Source: Chloroflexota bacterium
GTDB taxonomy: Bacteria; Chloroflexota; UBA6077; JACCZL01
Assembly (NCBI GenBank): GCA_020845495.1
Contig: JADLFM010000128.1
Location: forward strand, 1-64,000
Reading direction: 5' to 3'
Length of the DNA: 64,000 nt
The notes under the pieces are model-generated. The model searched no databases and was not told where the DNA came from. It saw only the letters and a list, made by a program, of their open reading frames with translations. The translations under genes were made by a program, and so were the position numbers. Below are positions 8,903-17,288 of the stretch, one piece after another. Position 1 is the stretch's first letter, and every line of letters begins with the position of its first letter.

Positions 8903-9823
8903 TCACATCCCGCGTAGGTTGGGGTCGAGGAGGTCGCGGAGGCCGTCGCCGAGCATGTTGGCGCTCAGCACTGCCAGCGAAATCGCGATGCCGGGGATCG
9001 TCGAGATCCACCAGGCATTGCTCAGGTAGTCCCGCCCCTCCGCCAGCATCGTCCCCCACGCCGGCGTCGGCGGCTGGACGCCAAGCCCCAGGAACGACAG
9101 CCCCGACTCTAACAGGATCATCGTCGCCACCTGGACCGTCGCGACGACCAGAATCGGCGCCTGGACGTTCGGTAGGATGTGCCGCACCAGGATCCGGGTG
9201 TCCCCCGCGCCAAGCGCCTGCGCAGCCTGCACGTACTCCTGGTGCTTGATCGAGAGCACACTCGCCCGCACCGTGCGGGTGTAGATCACCCAGCCCGCCA
9301 GCACCAGCACTCCGACGAGCGCCCCCTCGCTCGTACCGATCGCCGCGATGATGGCGATTGCCAGCATGATGATCGGGAACGACAACTGAACGTCGACGAT
9401 GCGCTGAATCACGTCGTCGATCCAGCCGCCGAAGTAGCCCGAGATCAGGCCAAGCGTGACGCCGATGACCGATGAGAACAGCACGGCCAGAGCAGCGAGC
9501 GTCAAGGAGATCCGACCGCCGTAGAGCATGCGACTCAGGATGTCCCGCCCGAGGTTGTCGCTGCCGAGCAGGAACGTCGAGTCGTAGCCCAGGATCGCTG
9601 GCGGCCGGACCCGCGTCGAGAAGCCAGTCTTGAGCGGATCGGCCGGCGCGATCCAGGGCGCGAAGATCGAGGCCAGCACCAGTCCCAGCAGCAGGAGCGC
9701 CCCCACGACCATCAGCGGATTGCGGCGCGCCTGCCGACCGATCCGCGCCCGCCAGCTCGTCGTCCCGCGCGCCCGGTCCGCCGTCGTCGCGGCAACCGTC
9801 TCGGCGCCCACCTTCGCGACCAT
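8903..9823 (-). CDS. peptide-type ABC transporter permease (DppC-like)
   Basis: A 306-residue inner-membrane permease of the dipeptide/oligopeptide/nickel importer family. The N-terminal OppC_N-type segment (RNPLMVVGALLLLGLVLASIFAPW, about 35-58) is followed by the LLGSDNLGRDILSRMLYGGRISL motif typical of DppC/OppC. About five more hydrophobic helices follow, with the EAA-like loop near AAQALGAGDTRILVRHILPN that contacts the ATPase. It is the last gene of a binding protein-DppB-DppC set on the minus strand, 142 bases after dppB. It should pair with the DppB-like protein to form the pore. No ATPase gene follows, so energy coupling must come from subunits encoded elsewhere. Confidence 0.9.
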   Translation of the reverse strand: MVAKVGAETVAATTADRARGTTSWRARIGRQARRNPLMVVGALLLLGLVLASIFAPWIAPADPLKTGFSTRVRPPAILGYDSTFLLGSDNLGRDILSRMLYGGRISLTLAALAVLFSSVIGVTLGLISGYFGGWIDDVIQRIVDVQLSFPIIMLAIAIIAAIGTSEGALVGVLVLAGWVIYTRTVRASVLSIKHQEYVQAAQALGAGDTRILVRHILPNVQAPILVVATVQVATMILLESGLSFLGLGVQPPTPAWGTMLAEGRDYLSNAWWISTIPGIAISLAVLSANMLGDGLRDLLDPNLRGM

Positions 9824-9965
9824 CAGTCTCCTTCGCTGCCCGCTCGCCTGCTCCTGGCCCAGACGCTGGCCGCTTGCCTGCTGTCATCTCTCGCACTGGA
9901 AGCCAACCCATGGTCGAGGCGCGTACTCCCGGTCCGTACGCTGACGTCGCGGACGATCCTGGCGC

Positions 9966-10886
9966 TCACGAGTACTTGATCCGGGGATCGAGCACCGTGT
10001 AGCTCAGATCGACGATGAAATTGATGACGATGAACACCGATGCCGAGAGGATCAGCACCGTCTGGACAACCGGGAAATCTCTGCGGAAGATACTGTCGAC
10101 GACCAGTTTGCCGATACCCGGCCAGGAGAACACCGACTCGGTGATGACGGCGCCGCCGAGCAGCACGCCGATCTGGAGCCCAAGAATCGTGACGACCGGG
10201 ATTGCCGCGTTCTTGACGGCGTGCCCGATCACGACGGCCGAATCGTGCAGTCCCTTGCTGCGGGCCGTTCGGATGTACTCGCGGTTCAGCACTTCGAGCA
10301 TGCTGGAACGGGTCAGGCGGGCGACCAGCGCCATCGGGAAAGCTGCCAGCGTGATGGCCGGCAAGACGAGGTAGATTGGCCCCTTGTAGTCCGAGGTTGG
10401 TAGCCAGCCGAGCGCTACGCCAAAGAGGAGGATGAGCATAATCCCGAGCCAGAAGCTCGGAAGGGACTGACCGAGCGCCGCAAGCGCCATCCCGCCGTAG
10501 TCGAGCACCGTCCCCCGGCGGGCGGCCGCCAGGATGCCGGCAGGTACGCCGAAGAGCACGGTCAATGCGAGCGCCGCCAGACTCAGGTGGATGGTGGGCC
10601 AGATCCTTTCGCCGACGACGGCTGTCGCCGGCGAACGGTACTGAAACGACTCACCGAAATTACCACTGGCGACGCTCTTCAGGAAGACGACGTACTGCAC
10701 ATAGAGTGGTTCGCGCAGCCCAAGCTGGCGGGCCATCTCGTCCACTGCCGTCTGGGGTGCGCCGTCCGGCAGCATCATCCGGGCCGGGTCGCCCGGCAAG
10801 ACCCGCAGTATCCCGAAGACCACCAGCGACACGCCGAAGAGGGTCACCAGCGAATGGAGCAGCCGCCGTAAGACGTAGGTGCGCAT
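9966..10886 (-). CDS. peptide-type ABC transporter permease (DppB-like)
   Basis: A 306-residue permease of the DppB/OppB family. It begins MRTYVLRRLLHSLVTLFGVSLVVFGILRVLPGDPA, the classic first helix and the LPGDPA motif of the family. About six membrane segments follow, with the EAA loop at TARSKGLHDSAVVIGHAVKNAAIPVVT. It sits 128 bases after the binding-protein gene and 142 bases before the DppC-like gene, so the three probably form one operon. The substrate class is peptides or other small polar solutes delivered by the lipoprotein, and the exact ligand cannot be read from sequence. Confidence 0.9.
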   Translation of the reverse strand: MRTYVLRRLLHSLVTLFGVSLVVFGILRVLPGDPARMMLPDGAPQTAVDEMARQLGLREPLYVQYVVFLKSVASGNFGESFQYRSPATAVVGERIWPTIHLSLAALALTVLFGVPAGILAAARRGTVLDYGGMALAALGQSLPSFWLGIMLILLFGVALGWLPTSDYKGPIYLVLPAITLAAFPMALVARLTRSSMLEVLNREYIRTARSKGLHDSAVVIGHAVKNAAIPVVTILGLQIGVLLGGAVITESVFSWPGIGKLVVDSIFRRDFPVVQTVLILSASVFIVINFIVDLSYTVLDPRIKYS

Positions 10887-11014
10887 CGGTCAAGCCTGCC
10901 CTCCACGTCCGAGCTTCGCCGGCCTCGATCTCCTTCGAGGCCCAAGGAGGCTCCCAATCTTCACGGCGTCGATGCCGTGCGATGCCCGAGCAGCGTCGTG
11001 TTTGACGCGCCACG

Positions 11015-12766
11015 TTACCCGACGCTAACGTCCCAGAGTGGCACGTAGTAGTCCGACCGCGCCTCATAGCCGCCAATCCGGTCGCGGACCCCGTAGATGG
11101 CGACGCTGTAGTACGGCCAGATGGTTGCCTCTTCGTCGTTCCAGATGATCTTCTGGAGCTCCTCATACTTCGCCTGCCGGACCTTCGGGTCGGGCTTACG
11201 AGCGTCGGAGATCAACTGCTCGACGGTCGGGTTGTTGTAGCGGCTGAGCTTCTCGGCGCCGGCCTTGGTGAACCACTGCCCGAAGTACCAATCCGGGTCG
11301 TGCGGCATGTGCGCCCAGCCTGAGTAGAACAGATGGAAGTCGCCGGCGGTGCGGGCGTCGCGGGCAGCCGCCACTTCCATCTCGCGGATGTTCAACTTGA
11401 TTCCAACCTCGCCGAGCATCGCCTCGACGGCCTGAGCGATCTCGGTCTGCTTTGGGTAGACGCCCTTCATCATGACGAAGTCGATGGTCGGGTTGGGCAC
11501 GCCGGCGTCCTTCAGCATCGCCTTCGCATCGTCCGGCTTGTACGGCTTCAGGCCGAGATCGACGTACCCGACGAGGCCGGGCGGCGTTGGGCACGGGGCA
11601 GCCTTGGCGAACCCGAGATGGAACTCCTTGATGATCGTGTCACGGTCGATGGCCAGGCTGATCGCCTTGCGGACCTTCACGTTGTCGACCGGCGGCTTCT
11701 GAAGCTGGAAGACCCATTGCTGCGTCTCAATGGCCGGGACGTTCAGCACCTTGACGCCCTGGCTTCCCTCGAGGGTCTTGACCAGATCGGCCGGGATGCG
11801 GTCGATGATGTCGATCTCGCCGGAACGGAGGCCGGCCGTGCGCGTTGAGATCTCGGCCACCGTACGAATCGTTCCCTTGGCGATCTTCGGCCGCCCGCTC
11901 GACCAGTAATTGTCGTTCGCTTCGAGCTCGACCTTCTCGCCGCGGGTCCAGGTCGTGAACTTGAACGGTCCGGTCCCGATCGGGTGATTGAAGAACGCCT
12001 CTTCGTTGTCTTTCGCCTTGGGTGGCAGCATGCCGAGCATCGTCAGGTGCCCGGGCAGCGACCCGAACGGCACCTTGGTCTTGACGACGACGCCGTAGTC
12101 ACCGTCCTTCTCGACGCTCGCGACGTCCTGGTACACAAACGACTTGATCAACTTGGTATTGTCGCGGACACGGGTCAGCGAATAGACGACGCTATCGGCG
12201 TTGAACGGTGTCCCGTCGTGGAACTTCACGTCTTTGCGAAGCGTGAACTTCCAGGTCAGATCGTCGGTGTTCTCCCACTTCTCGGCGAGCCCGGGGATGA
12301 ACTTACTGTCCGATGTGACGTCGACAAGGGGATCGAAGATGTGGCGTAGGATCGAGGTGCTGGAGATCGAGTAGTGGTTGGCCGGGTCGAGGGTCAGCAC
12401 CTGCTCGGACATAGCGGCCGTGACTTCGCCCTTACGCGGACTGGCCGTCTGCGCTGCTGCCTGCTGGGCTGGCTTGGCCTCGGCTGGCTTGGCGGCAGCA
12501 GCCGTGGTCGGAGCGGTCGTGGGCTTCGCCTCAGCCGGTTTGGCTTCGGCCGGCTTGGCGGCAGCAGCCGTGGTGGGCGCGGTGGCCGGCTTCGCTTCGG
12601 CAGGTTTGGCTTCGGCTGGCTTGCTCGTAGCCGCCGGCGCGGGCGCTTGCGAGCCGCACGCCGCCAGCAAGCCGGTCGACAGGCCGCCGATCACCAGGGT
12701 GACGCGCCCCAGGAAGCGTCGCCGTGAGAGCAGCCGCCGGGCCGCGCGAACATCGAGATCGTCCAT
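11015..12766 (-). CDS. ABC transporter substrate-binding lipoprotein (SBP family 5)
   Basis: A 583-residue extracellular binding protein. The ATG at 12766 follows an AGGGGGG ribosome site. Starting there gives SRRRFLGR (Tat-like), a hydrophobic segment and a lipobox LLAAC with Cys37. Longer starts in the frame would bury this signal. Residues about 40-100 are a linker of repeated KPAEAKPA and TTAAAAKP units, encoded by repeated DNA. The SBP_bac_5 domain follows, with EQVLTLDPANHY, FTLRKDVKFHDGTPFNADSVVYSL, GTGPFKF and later KVRKAISLAIDRDTI, all classic motifs of dipeptide/oligopeptide/nickel-binding proteins. It captures substrate outside the cell and delivers it to the DppB/DppC-like pore encoded downstream. 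The exact ligand is unknown. Confidence 0.92.
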   Translation of the reverse strand: MDDLDVRAARRLLSRRRFLGRVTLVIGGLSTGLLAACGSQAPAPAATSKPAEAKPAEAKPATAPTTAAAAKPAEAKPAEAKPTTAPTTAAAAKPAEAKPAQQAAAQTASPRKGEVTAAMSEQVLTLDPANHYSISSTSILRHIFDPLVDVTSDSKFIPGLAEKWENTDDLTWKFTLRKDVKFHDGTPFNADSVVYSLTRVRDNTKLIKSFVYQDVASVEKDGDYGVVVKTKVPFGSLPGHLTMLGMLPPKAKDNEEAFFNHPIGTGPFKFTTWTRGEKVELEANDNYWSSGRPKIAKGTIRTVAEISTRTAGLRSGEIDIIDRIPADLVKTLEGSQGVKVLNVPAIETQQWVFQLQKPPVDNVKVRKAISLAIDRDTIIKEFHLGFAKAAPCPTPPGLVGYVDLGLKPYKPDDAKAMLKDAGVPNPTIDFVMMKGVYPKQTEIAQAVEAMLGEVGIKLNIREMEVAAARDARTAGDFHLFYSGWAHMPHDPDWYFGQWFTKAGAEKLSRYNNPTVEQLISDARKPDPKVRQAKYEELQKIIWNDEEATIWPYYSVAIYGVRDRIGGYEARSDYYVPLWDVSVG

Positions 12767-12981
12767 CGAGACGCCCCCCTTGTGTTCTCCGTCGAGGCCG
12801 GTCACGCCAGGCGTCCCGTGGTCGTCGGGGACGCTCCACGCCGGCCACGGTGCCGGACGTCGGCAGTATATTCGCTCACCGGGAGCGGCGCTAGAGTTGC
12901 CCTCGCCCAGGTGTGCTGCTGCGCGTGCGAGAGGAGTCGAGGTGAAGGACACCCCGATCGGGGGTCGAGGGGTGCCCGGGG

Positions 12982-13176
12982 CTAGGAGATACGGGGAATC
13001 TCCGAGCGTGAGAGGCGCGTGTGTCGGGCAACGTCGCCGTCGAGATCCGGAACGGCCGGGTCGATGATGGAGATGTAGCCGCCCCAGTCGAGGCGTGCCT
13101 TCAGGGTGATCGGCGATCGTCGCGTCAACGACGATTGGCACACAGACTGATGGGGCGCACTGTCAGGGCGCCCCAT
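12982..13176 (-). CDS. unidentified short reading frame next to tRNA-Val
   Basis: The last 40 or so codons (KARLDWGGYISIIDPA and on to SRSEIPRIS) have the G/C-ending codons of real genes here, unlike the surrounding sequence. No family is recognised. The start is unclear: a TTG at 13128 is possible, and the upstream part overlaps the tRNA terminator. It may be the tail of a gene cut short by an event at the tRNA, a short real gene, or chance. The boundaries given are the longest open frame. Confidence 0.25.
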   Translation of the reverse strand: MGRPDSAPHQSVCQSSLTRRSPITLKARLDWGGYISIIDPAVPDLDGDVARHTRLSRSEIPRIS

Positions 13177-13177
13177 C
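13149..13177 (-). terminator. hairpin terminator of tRNA-Val
   Basis: GATGGGGCGC at 13149-13158 and GCGCCCCATC at 13168-13177 form a perfect 10-bp stem with a nine-base loop. It begins eight bases past the tRNA 3' end on the minus strand. The T-run is weak. Confidence 0.6.
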
Positions 13178-13184
13178 GAGCGGG

Positions 13185-13258
<74 letters not shown>

Positions 13259-13268
13259 GTAGCTCGGA

Positions 13269-13297
13269 AGTATAGGCTGTTTGCGACCCCTTCGCAA
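13269..13297 (-). promoter_or_regulatory. promoter of tRNA-Val
   Basis: On the minus strand, TTGCGA (13292-13297) and TATACT (13269-13274) are separated by exactly 17 bases. The -10 box ends ten bases before the tRNA 5' end. This is a near-consensus housekeeping promoter. Confidence 0.75.
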
Positions 13298-13595
13298 CCG
13301 TGAGTCAGCGTTTCGGCGTTCGGCGCCGCGGCTTTGCAGGAGGCCAGGGCCTGTCTGCACCTCCCCTGAACGACGTCTACGTACCCGAAAACTGGTACCC
13401 ACAATTCGGATGCACGGCGTGATGACGTTGGCGACACTCTACAGTACGGGCTGCTGGAAGGATGGGCAGGCCCGGCGAATGAGTGGCGGTCGAGACGTGG
13501 AGTCGACCGCGCCGCGCAAGACCGGGTGCGATGAGCGTGTGCGTCGAGCCTGGTGCATGCTGGTTGGTAGCGTCCCGAGTCGTTTGTGTGTTGGT

Positions 13596-14414
13596 ATGGC
13601 GATGGAGCCCCGACACCAGCCCTTCTACCTTCGCTCTCACGCTGGCGACAGCCGAGCGAGAGTCGTCGTATGCCTCCTTGGCGGACTCCGTCTCCTGAGG
13701 GACGGAGAGGTCGTCATGCTCCGGCCGGGCGGGAAGACCGAGGCGCTTCTGGCCGCCCTCGCCTTGCAGCCCGAATACGGCGCGGCGCGGGCGACGCTCG
13801 TGGAGCGAATCTGGCCTGAGGCCGATACCTCGCTGGCCGTCCAGTCCTTGCACAGCCTTGTGTACAGCCTGCACCGACGTCTCGGCGACGTGTTGGCCAG
13901 CGCGCCCTTCGTGGTGTACAGCGAGGGCCGCTATTTCTTGAACGTCGAGCAGGGTGTCGCCGTGGATACCCGCCAGTTCGAAGCGCTGGTGCTCACTGGG
14001 GATGAGGCGAGTTTGCGGGGCGATATGGCAGCCGTAGAGGTCAACTACCGGTCCGCCATCCAGCTCTATCGAGGTGACGTTGCCGGCATCACCGACGCCC
14101 ACGACGTCGTCGAGCGCGAGCGCCTGCGCTCCCTGTACCTGAGCGTGCTCGCACGGTTAGCGGCGCTGGCCTTCGACAGCGAGCGCTACACCGCCTGCCT
14201 GGATCTATCGATGCGGCTGCTCGCCGCCGATCCGTTCCGCGAAGACGCCCATCGGCTGGCGATGCGTTGCCACGTTCGCCGCGGCGAGCGGGCACAGGCG
14301 TTTCGGCAGTACCGGCTGTGCGAAGACGTCCTCCGCTCCGAGTTCGATACCCAGCCCGAACCCATCACGCGCGAGTTGTTCGACCGCATCCGTCAGGCAC
14401 CCGACACGGTCTAG
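13596..14414 (+). CDS. BTAD-domain (SARP-like) regulatory protein
   Basis: About 272 residues from the ATG at 13596. The N-terminal part (RVVVCLLGGLRLLRDGEVVML, then KTEALLAALALQPEYGAARATLVERIWPEADTSLAVQSLHSLVYSLHRRLGD) is a winged-helix DNA-binding domain of the OmpR/SARP type. The rest is a bacterial transcriptional activator domain (BTAD) of TPR-like helices, with FREDAHRLAMRCHVRRGERAQAFRQYRLCEDVLRSEFDTQPEPIT as the usual ending. SARP proteins activate gene clusters, often under growth or stress control. The start is uncertain because no good ribosome site precedes 13596 and the frame stays open upstream. It lies about 600 bases before the caspase-CHAT cluster on the same strand, so it could regulate it, but that is only proximity. 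Confidence 0.8.
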   Translation: MAMEPRHQPFYLRSHAGDSRARVVVCLLGGLRLLRDGEVVMLRPGGKTEALLAALALQPEYGAARATLVERIWPEADTSLAVQSLHSLVYSLHRRLGDVLASAPFVVYSEGRYFLNVEQGVAVDTRQFEALVLTGDEASLRGDMAAVEVNYRSAIQLYRGDVAGITDAHDVVERERLRSLYLSVLARLAALAFDSERYTACLDLSMRLLAADPFREDAHRLAMRCHVRRGERAQAFRQYRLCEDVLRSEFDTQPEPITRELFDRIRQAPDTV

Positions 14415-15009
14415 CCCGCGCGAAATCGCCCATCGCTCCCAGCGCGGCTACTGCCAATCCCTCTCCACCCGGCCACTGCCGTGCCCGCTCGACATCAGAG
14501 ACATCTGCATGGCATCTGACGCGAATCTGCGCTCGATCTCGATGAAACCTCAGTCTGGCCGCAGCCGGATGTCAGCGCACGATCAGGCGCATCTCAGCGG
14601 CCCATGCCACAATCGGTGTAGGGGTCACAGTCCTTCGCGTTCCCGTCTACGTCGTATGTAGACCACCGCGACGGCCGCCATCGTCGGGTCATCGCCCCGT
14701 CGGCGGCGCCGACGGCATCATACGGACCTGCTTCTCGCGGGCAGCGACGAGGACGCCCGCGACCGTGGTACCGGTCGCGACAACCTGATTCGACCATCAC
14801 GCTGCCAGCATACCTACCCGTATCTGGCGGCAGGTTCGATACCGGCGTCAGTGCGAACGGCCAGGTGAGCGCAGACCAGCCGTGGATGGGGCGCTGCTGT
14901 CTCCGCTCAGCCGTTCGACCGACCGCGCATCTGGATGGAGGGTGCATCGCGACGACGGAGGCTTCGCGAACCACCGCGAATCGCGCACACCAGGAGGGGG
15001 AGGCCGGCC
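14415..15009 (+). other. intergenic region before the caspase cluster
   Basis: This 595-base stretch separates the BTAD gene from the caspase gene. A minus-strand frame ending near 14594 (…DCDPYTDCGMGR) has mixed codon use and no ribosome site. I see no convincing gene, RNA or promoter pair. It should hold the promoter of the cluster. Confidence 0.4.
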
Positions 15010-16173
15010 ATGCCAGTCAAGCGCGCGCTCATCGTCGGGATGAACGATTATCCCGGCGAACGGAACGATCTGCCGAGTTGCATCGACGACGCACACGCCT
15101 TTACTCGGATTCTTACGACTCACTACGGGTTCGACGCTGCCAACATCGAGACCTACTTCAATCAGGATGCGACGCTCGCGAAGATCCGCGACCGCCTCGT
15201 CAACTGGCTGCTCGTCGGCGCCGGGGCGGACGACCGGCTCGTGTTCTACTACTCCGGCCACGGCTGGCGGACGGAGCGAGACGGCATGCTCCGTGAGTGC
15301 CTGTGCCTCTACGACGACTTCCTGTTCGACAACGAGTTGGTCCGCGAGTCGCAAGGTCTCCCGGCAGGCATCCTGACCATCGTCCTGGACTCCTGCCACT
15401 CGGGCGGCATGTCGAAGCCGTTCTTCGTGGAGCAGGCCGGCGTCGAATTGACTGAGAACAAGGTCTGGCGGCCGGACGGGCCGCAGCAGGACGACGTCGC
15501 GGTTGCGGAAAAGTCGATGACGCCGATCAAGCCGTTCGGGCAGGCGCCGATCCTCCTTGCGAAGCCCCCGCTCGAAGCGGCCAAGACGTTCCAGACTCAG
15601 GCACTCTACGACGACGCGCGGTTCGCCCACGAGTCCGATCCGGAGCTGTACCCGGTCCCTGACTCGGCGGATGCCGCCGATGCGTCCGAGCTCGAGCTCA
15701 ACGGGTTGCTGATTAGCGCCTGCACCGCCGAACAGACGGCTGCCGCCAGCACGTCGGCGACGACCTCGCCGGATGGGCGTGAGCAACTGTCGGCTTTTAC
15801 CTTCGCCATGAGGAGGGCACTGGATGGGCTAATCACCGCCGAAGGGGACGTCGACCGGATCTCGGCACGCCGGGTGTTGGACGCGACCGCGCAAGAACTG
15901 GCCGACCTGAGATTCAGGCAGACGCCGCTGCTCCAGGAGACCGCGCTGTCGAAGGGGCTTGGCGCGTATGCGTTCATTGACCTTCGCCCGGTCGGCGATG
16001 GCGTCCCGGCCGCTCCGGTCGGCACGCCACCGGCAACAGGCACGGGATCGCTGCCAATCTGGCAATCCCCCGAGTTTCAGCAGCTCGTCGAGGAGCTAGC
16101 GCGTGCCCTGGCGAATGGAGCGTCCGCCGATGCGGCACGCAGCACGACGCTCACCACCCGTGGGAGGATGTGA
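15010..16173 (+). CDS. caspase-family (C14) protease
   Basis: A 387-residue caspase-fold cysteine peptidase, related to bacterial orthocaspases/metacaspases. It opens with KRALIVGMNDYPG, the first core strand. The catalytic His84 is in FYYSGHGWR and Cys129 in IVLDSCHSGG, both in the family positions and intact. DDLPSC..DDAHAF-type residues after strand 1 are also typical. After the core comes a region of about 150 residues, the small-subunit-like LLISACTAEQTAAAS and FTFAMRRAL, then a Pro/Thr linker and a helical tail. No signal peptide, so it is cytoplasmic. Such enzymes cleave after Arg or Lys, though specificity here is not shown. The ATG at 15010 follows an AGGAGGGGG ribosome site. Its stop overlaps the start of the repeat-protein gene, so the two are coupled. 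Confidence 0.9.
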   Translation: MPVKRALIVGMNDYPGERNDLPSCIDDAHAFTRILTTHYGFDAANIETYFNQDATLAKIRDRLVNWLLVGAGADDRLVFYYSGHGWRTERDGMLRECLCLYDDFLFDNELVRESQGLPAGILTIVLDSCHSGGMSKPFFVEQAGVELTENKVWRPDGPQQDDVAVAEKSMTPIKPFGQAPILLAKPPLEAAKTFQTQALYDDARFAHESDPELYPVPDSADAADASELELNGLLISACTAEQTAAASTSATTSPDGREQLSAFTFAMRRALDGLITAEGDVDRISARRVLDATAQELADLRFRQTPLLQETALSKGLGAYAFIDLRPVGDGVPAAPVGTPPATGTGSLPIWQSPEFQQLVEELARALANGASADAARSTTLTTRGRM

Positions 16174-17003
16174 TGACGACGATGTACGGTACCACGATTA
16201 ACTCTGGCCACCGGCCGGCCGCCTCGATTGCGCTCGGGGCACAGGATGCCGACCAGGAAAAGTTCTGGGGGGTCATCGCGGCGGTGCTGCCCACCGCTCT
16301 CCAGCTTGCCTCCACCCTGCTGGGTCAGCGCAAGGGGATGGGCGGGCCGGTCACGGTGCAGGAGGTGGTGGCAGACAAGGGCTTCTTCGACATCGTCCGC
16401 GCAGTCCTGCCGATCGTCACCCAGGTTGTCCAGAGCCTCGATCAGCCGGCCAGCGCCTCGGATGCGACGGGGGCGACACGGCCGGCTAGCGCCCAGGACG
16501 CTGACGAGGAGAAGTTCTGGGGGATCATCGCCTCGGTGCTGCCCACCGCCCTCCAACTGGCCTCGACGCTGCTAGGGCAGCGCAAGGGGATGGGCGGGGA
16601 CGTCACGGTGCAGGAGGTGGTGGCAGACAAGGGCTTCTTCGACATCGTCCGTGCGGTCCTGCCGATCGTCACCCGAGTCGTTCAGAGCCTCGATCAGCCG
16701 GCCGGTGCATCCGACGCGGCCACCACACCGACACCGATCGCCGGCCCTCAGGCCGGCGAGCAGGAAAAGTTCTGGGGGATCATCGCGGCAGTGCTGCCCA
16801 CGGCCCTCCAGCTTGCCTCCACCCTGCTGGGTCAGCGTAAGGGGATGGGCGGGCCGGTCACGGTGCAGGAGGTGGTGGCAGACAAGGGCTTCTTCGACAT
16901 CGTTCGTGCGGTCTTGCCGATCGTCACTCGGGTCGTTCAGAGTCTCGATCAGCCGGCCGGCGACCCCAGCAAGACGCCAATTCCGTCCGCGTACTACCGC
17001 TAG
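16173..17003 (+). CDS. triple-repeat protein of unknown function, coupled to caspase
   Basis: A 276-residue protein built almost wholly from three near-identical units (residues about 30-91, 114-176 and 199-260) joined by Ala/Ser/Thr/Pro linkers. Each unit contains EKFWGIIAAVLPTALQLASTLL, a short GQRKGMGG turn, VTVQEVVADKG and FFDIVRAVLPIVTRVVQSLD. The first and last parts share a pattern: two aromatics, six residues, then Leu-Pro and an amphipathic run. So the protein holds six copies of one helical motif. I do not recognise the family. The hydrophobic helices could form a membrane-active, pore-like or oligomerising module. The ATG at 16173 lies five bases after GGGAGG and overlaps the caspase stop by one base (TGATG), which implies a shared function. 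It may be substrate, adaptor or effector of the caspase. Confidence 0.8.
   Translation: MTTMYGTTINSGHRPAASIALGAQDADQEKFWGVIAAVLPTALQLASTLLGQRKGMGGPVTVQEVVADKGFFDIVRAVLPIVTQVVQSLDQPASASDATGATRPASAQDADEEKFWGIIASVLPTALQLASTLLGQRKGMGGDVTVQEVVADKGFFDIVRAVLPIVTRVVQSLDQPAGASDAATTPTPIAGPQAGEQEKFWGIIAAVLPTALQLASTLLGQRKGMGGPVTVQEVVADKGFFDIVRAVLPIVTRVVQSLDQPAGDPSKTPIPSAYYR
16260..16952 (+). repeat. three in-frame tandem repeats, period about 252 bases
   Basis: Units at about 16260-16445, 16512-16700 and 16767-16952 are nearly identical in DNA as well as protein, including silent positions. This points to recent duplication or gene conversion. The spacers between units are less conserved. Confidence 0.9.
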
Positions 17004-17208
17004 GCACGCGGTAGGAAGTCGGCCGGTCGGGGCCCGGTCGATGCGATGCACGGCGCACGTCAACCTGGCGGCGGCCCGCTCGTACGACGGGCCGCCGCTG
17101 TATCGCTCACGCGCCACGCTCGCGGGCCGGTGCTATCACGCCACCAGCACTACAGTCCCAGGGGCCACGAGCCATCGATACACCACGGCTGAATCTCGGA
17201 CAGGCGAT

Positions 17209-17232
17209 ACACGCACTGGCACACGCACTGGC
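17209..17232 (+). repeat. 12-bp direct repeat before the astacin gene
   Basis: ACACGCACTGGC occurs twice, head to tail, in the 285-base gap between the repeat-protein gene and the SnoaL-astacin gene. No other element is recognised in that gap. Confidence 0.7.
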
Positions 17233-17288
17233 GGGTAACCCGGGCGTGGACGCGCCATCCGTGTTCTCACACGTCCTGGAGGGACGCC

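Noticed and set aside
14594..14974. 126-codon minus-strand frame ending DCDPYTDCGMGR
   Set aside because: Mixed codon use, no ribosome site, no match to a family I know.
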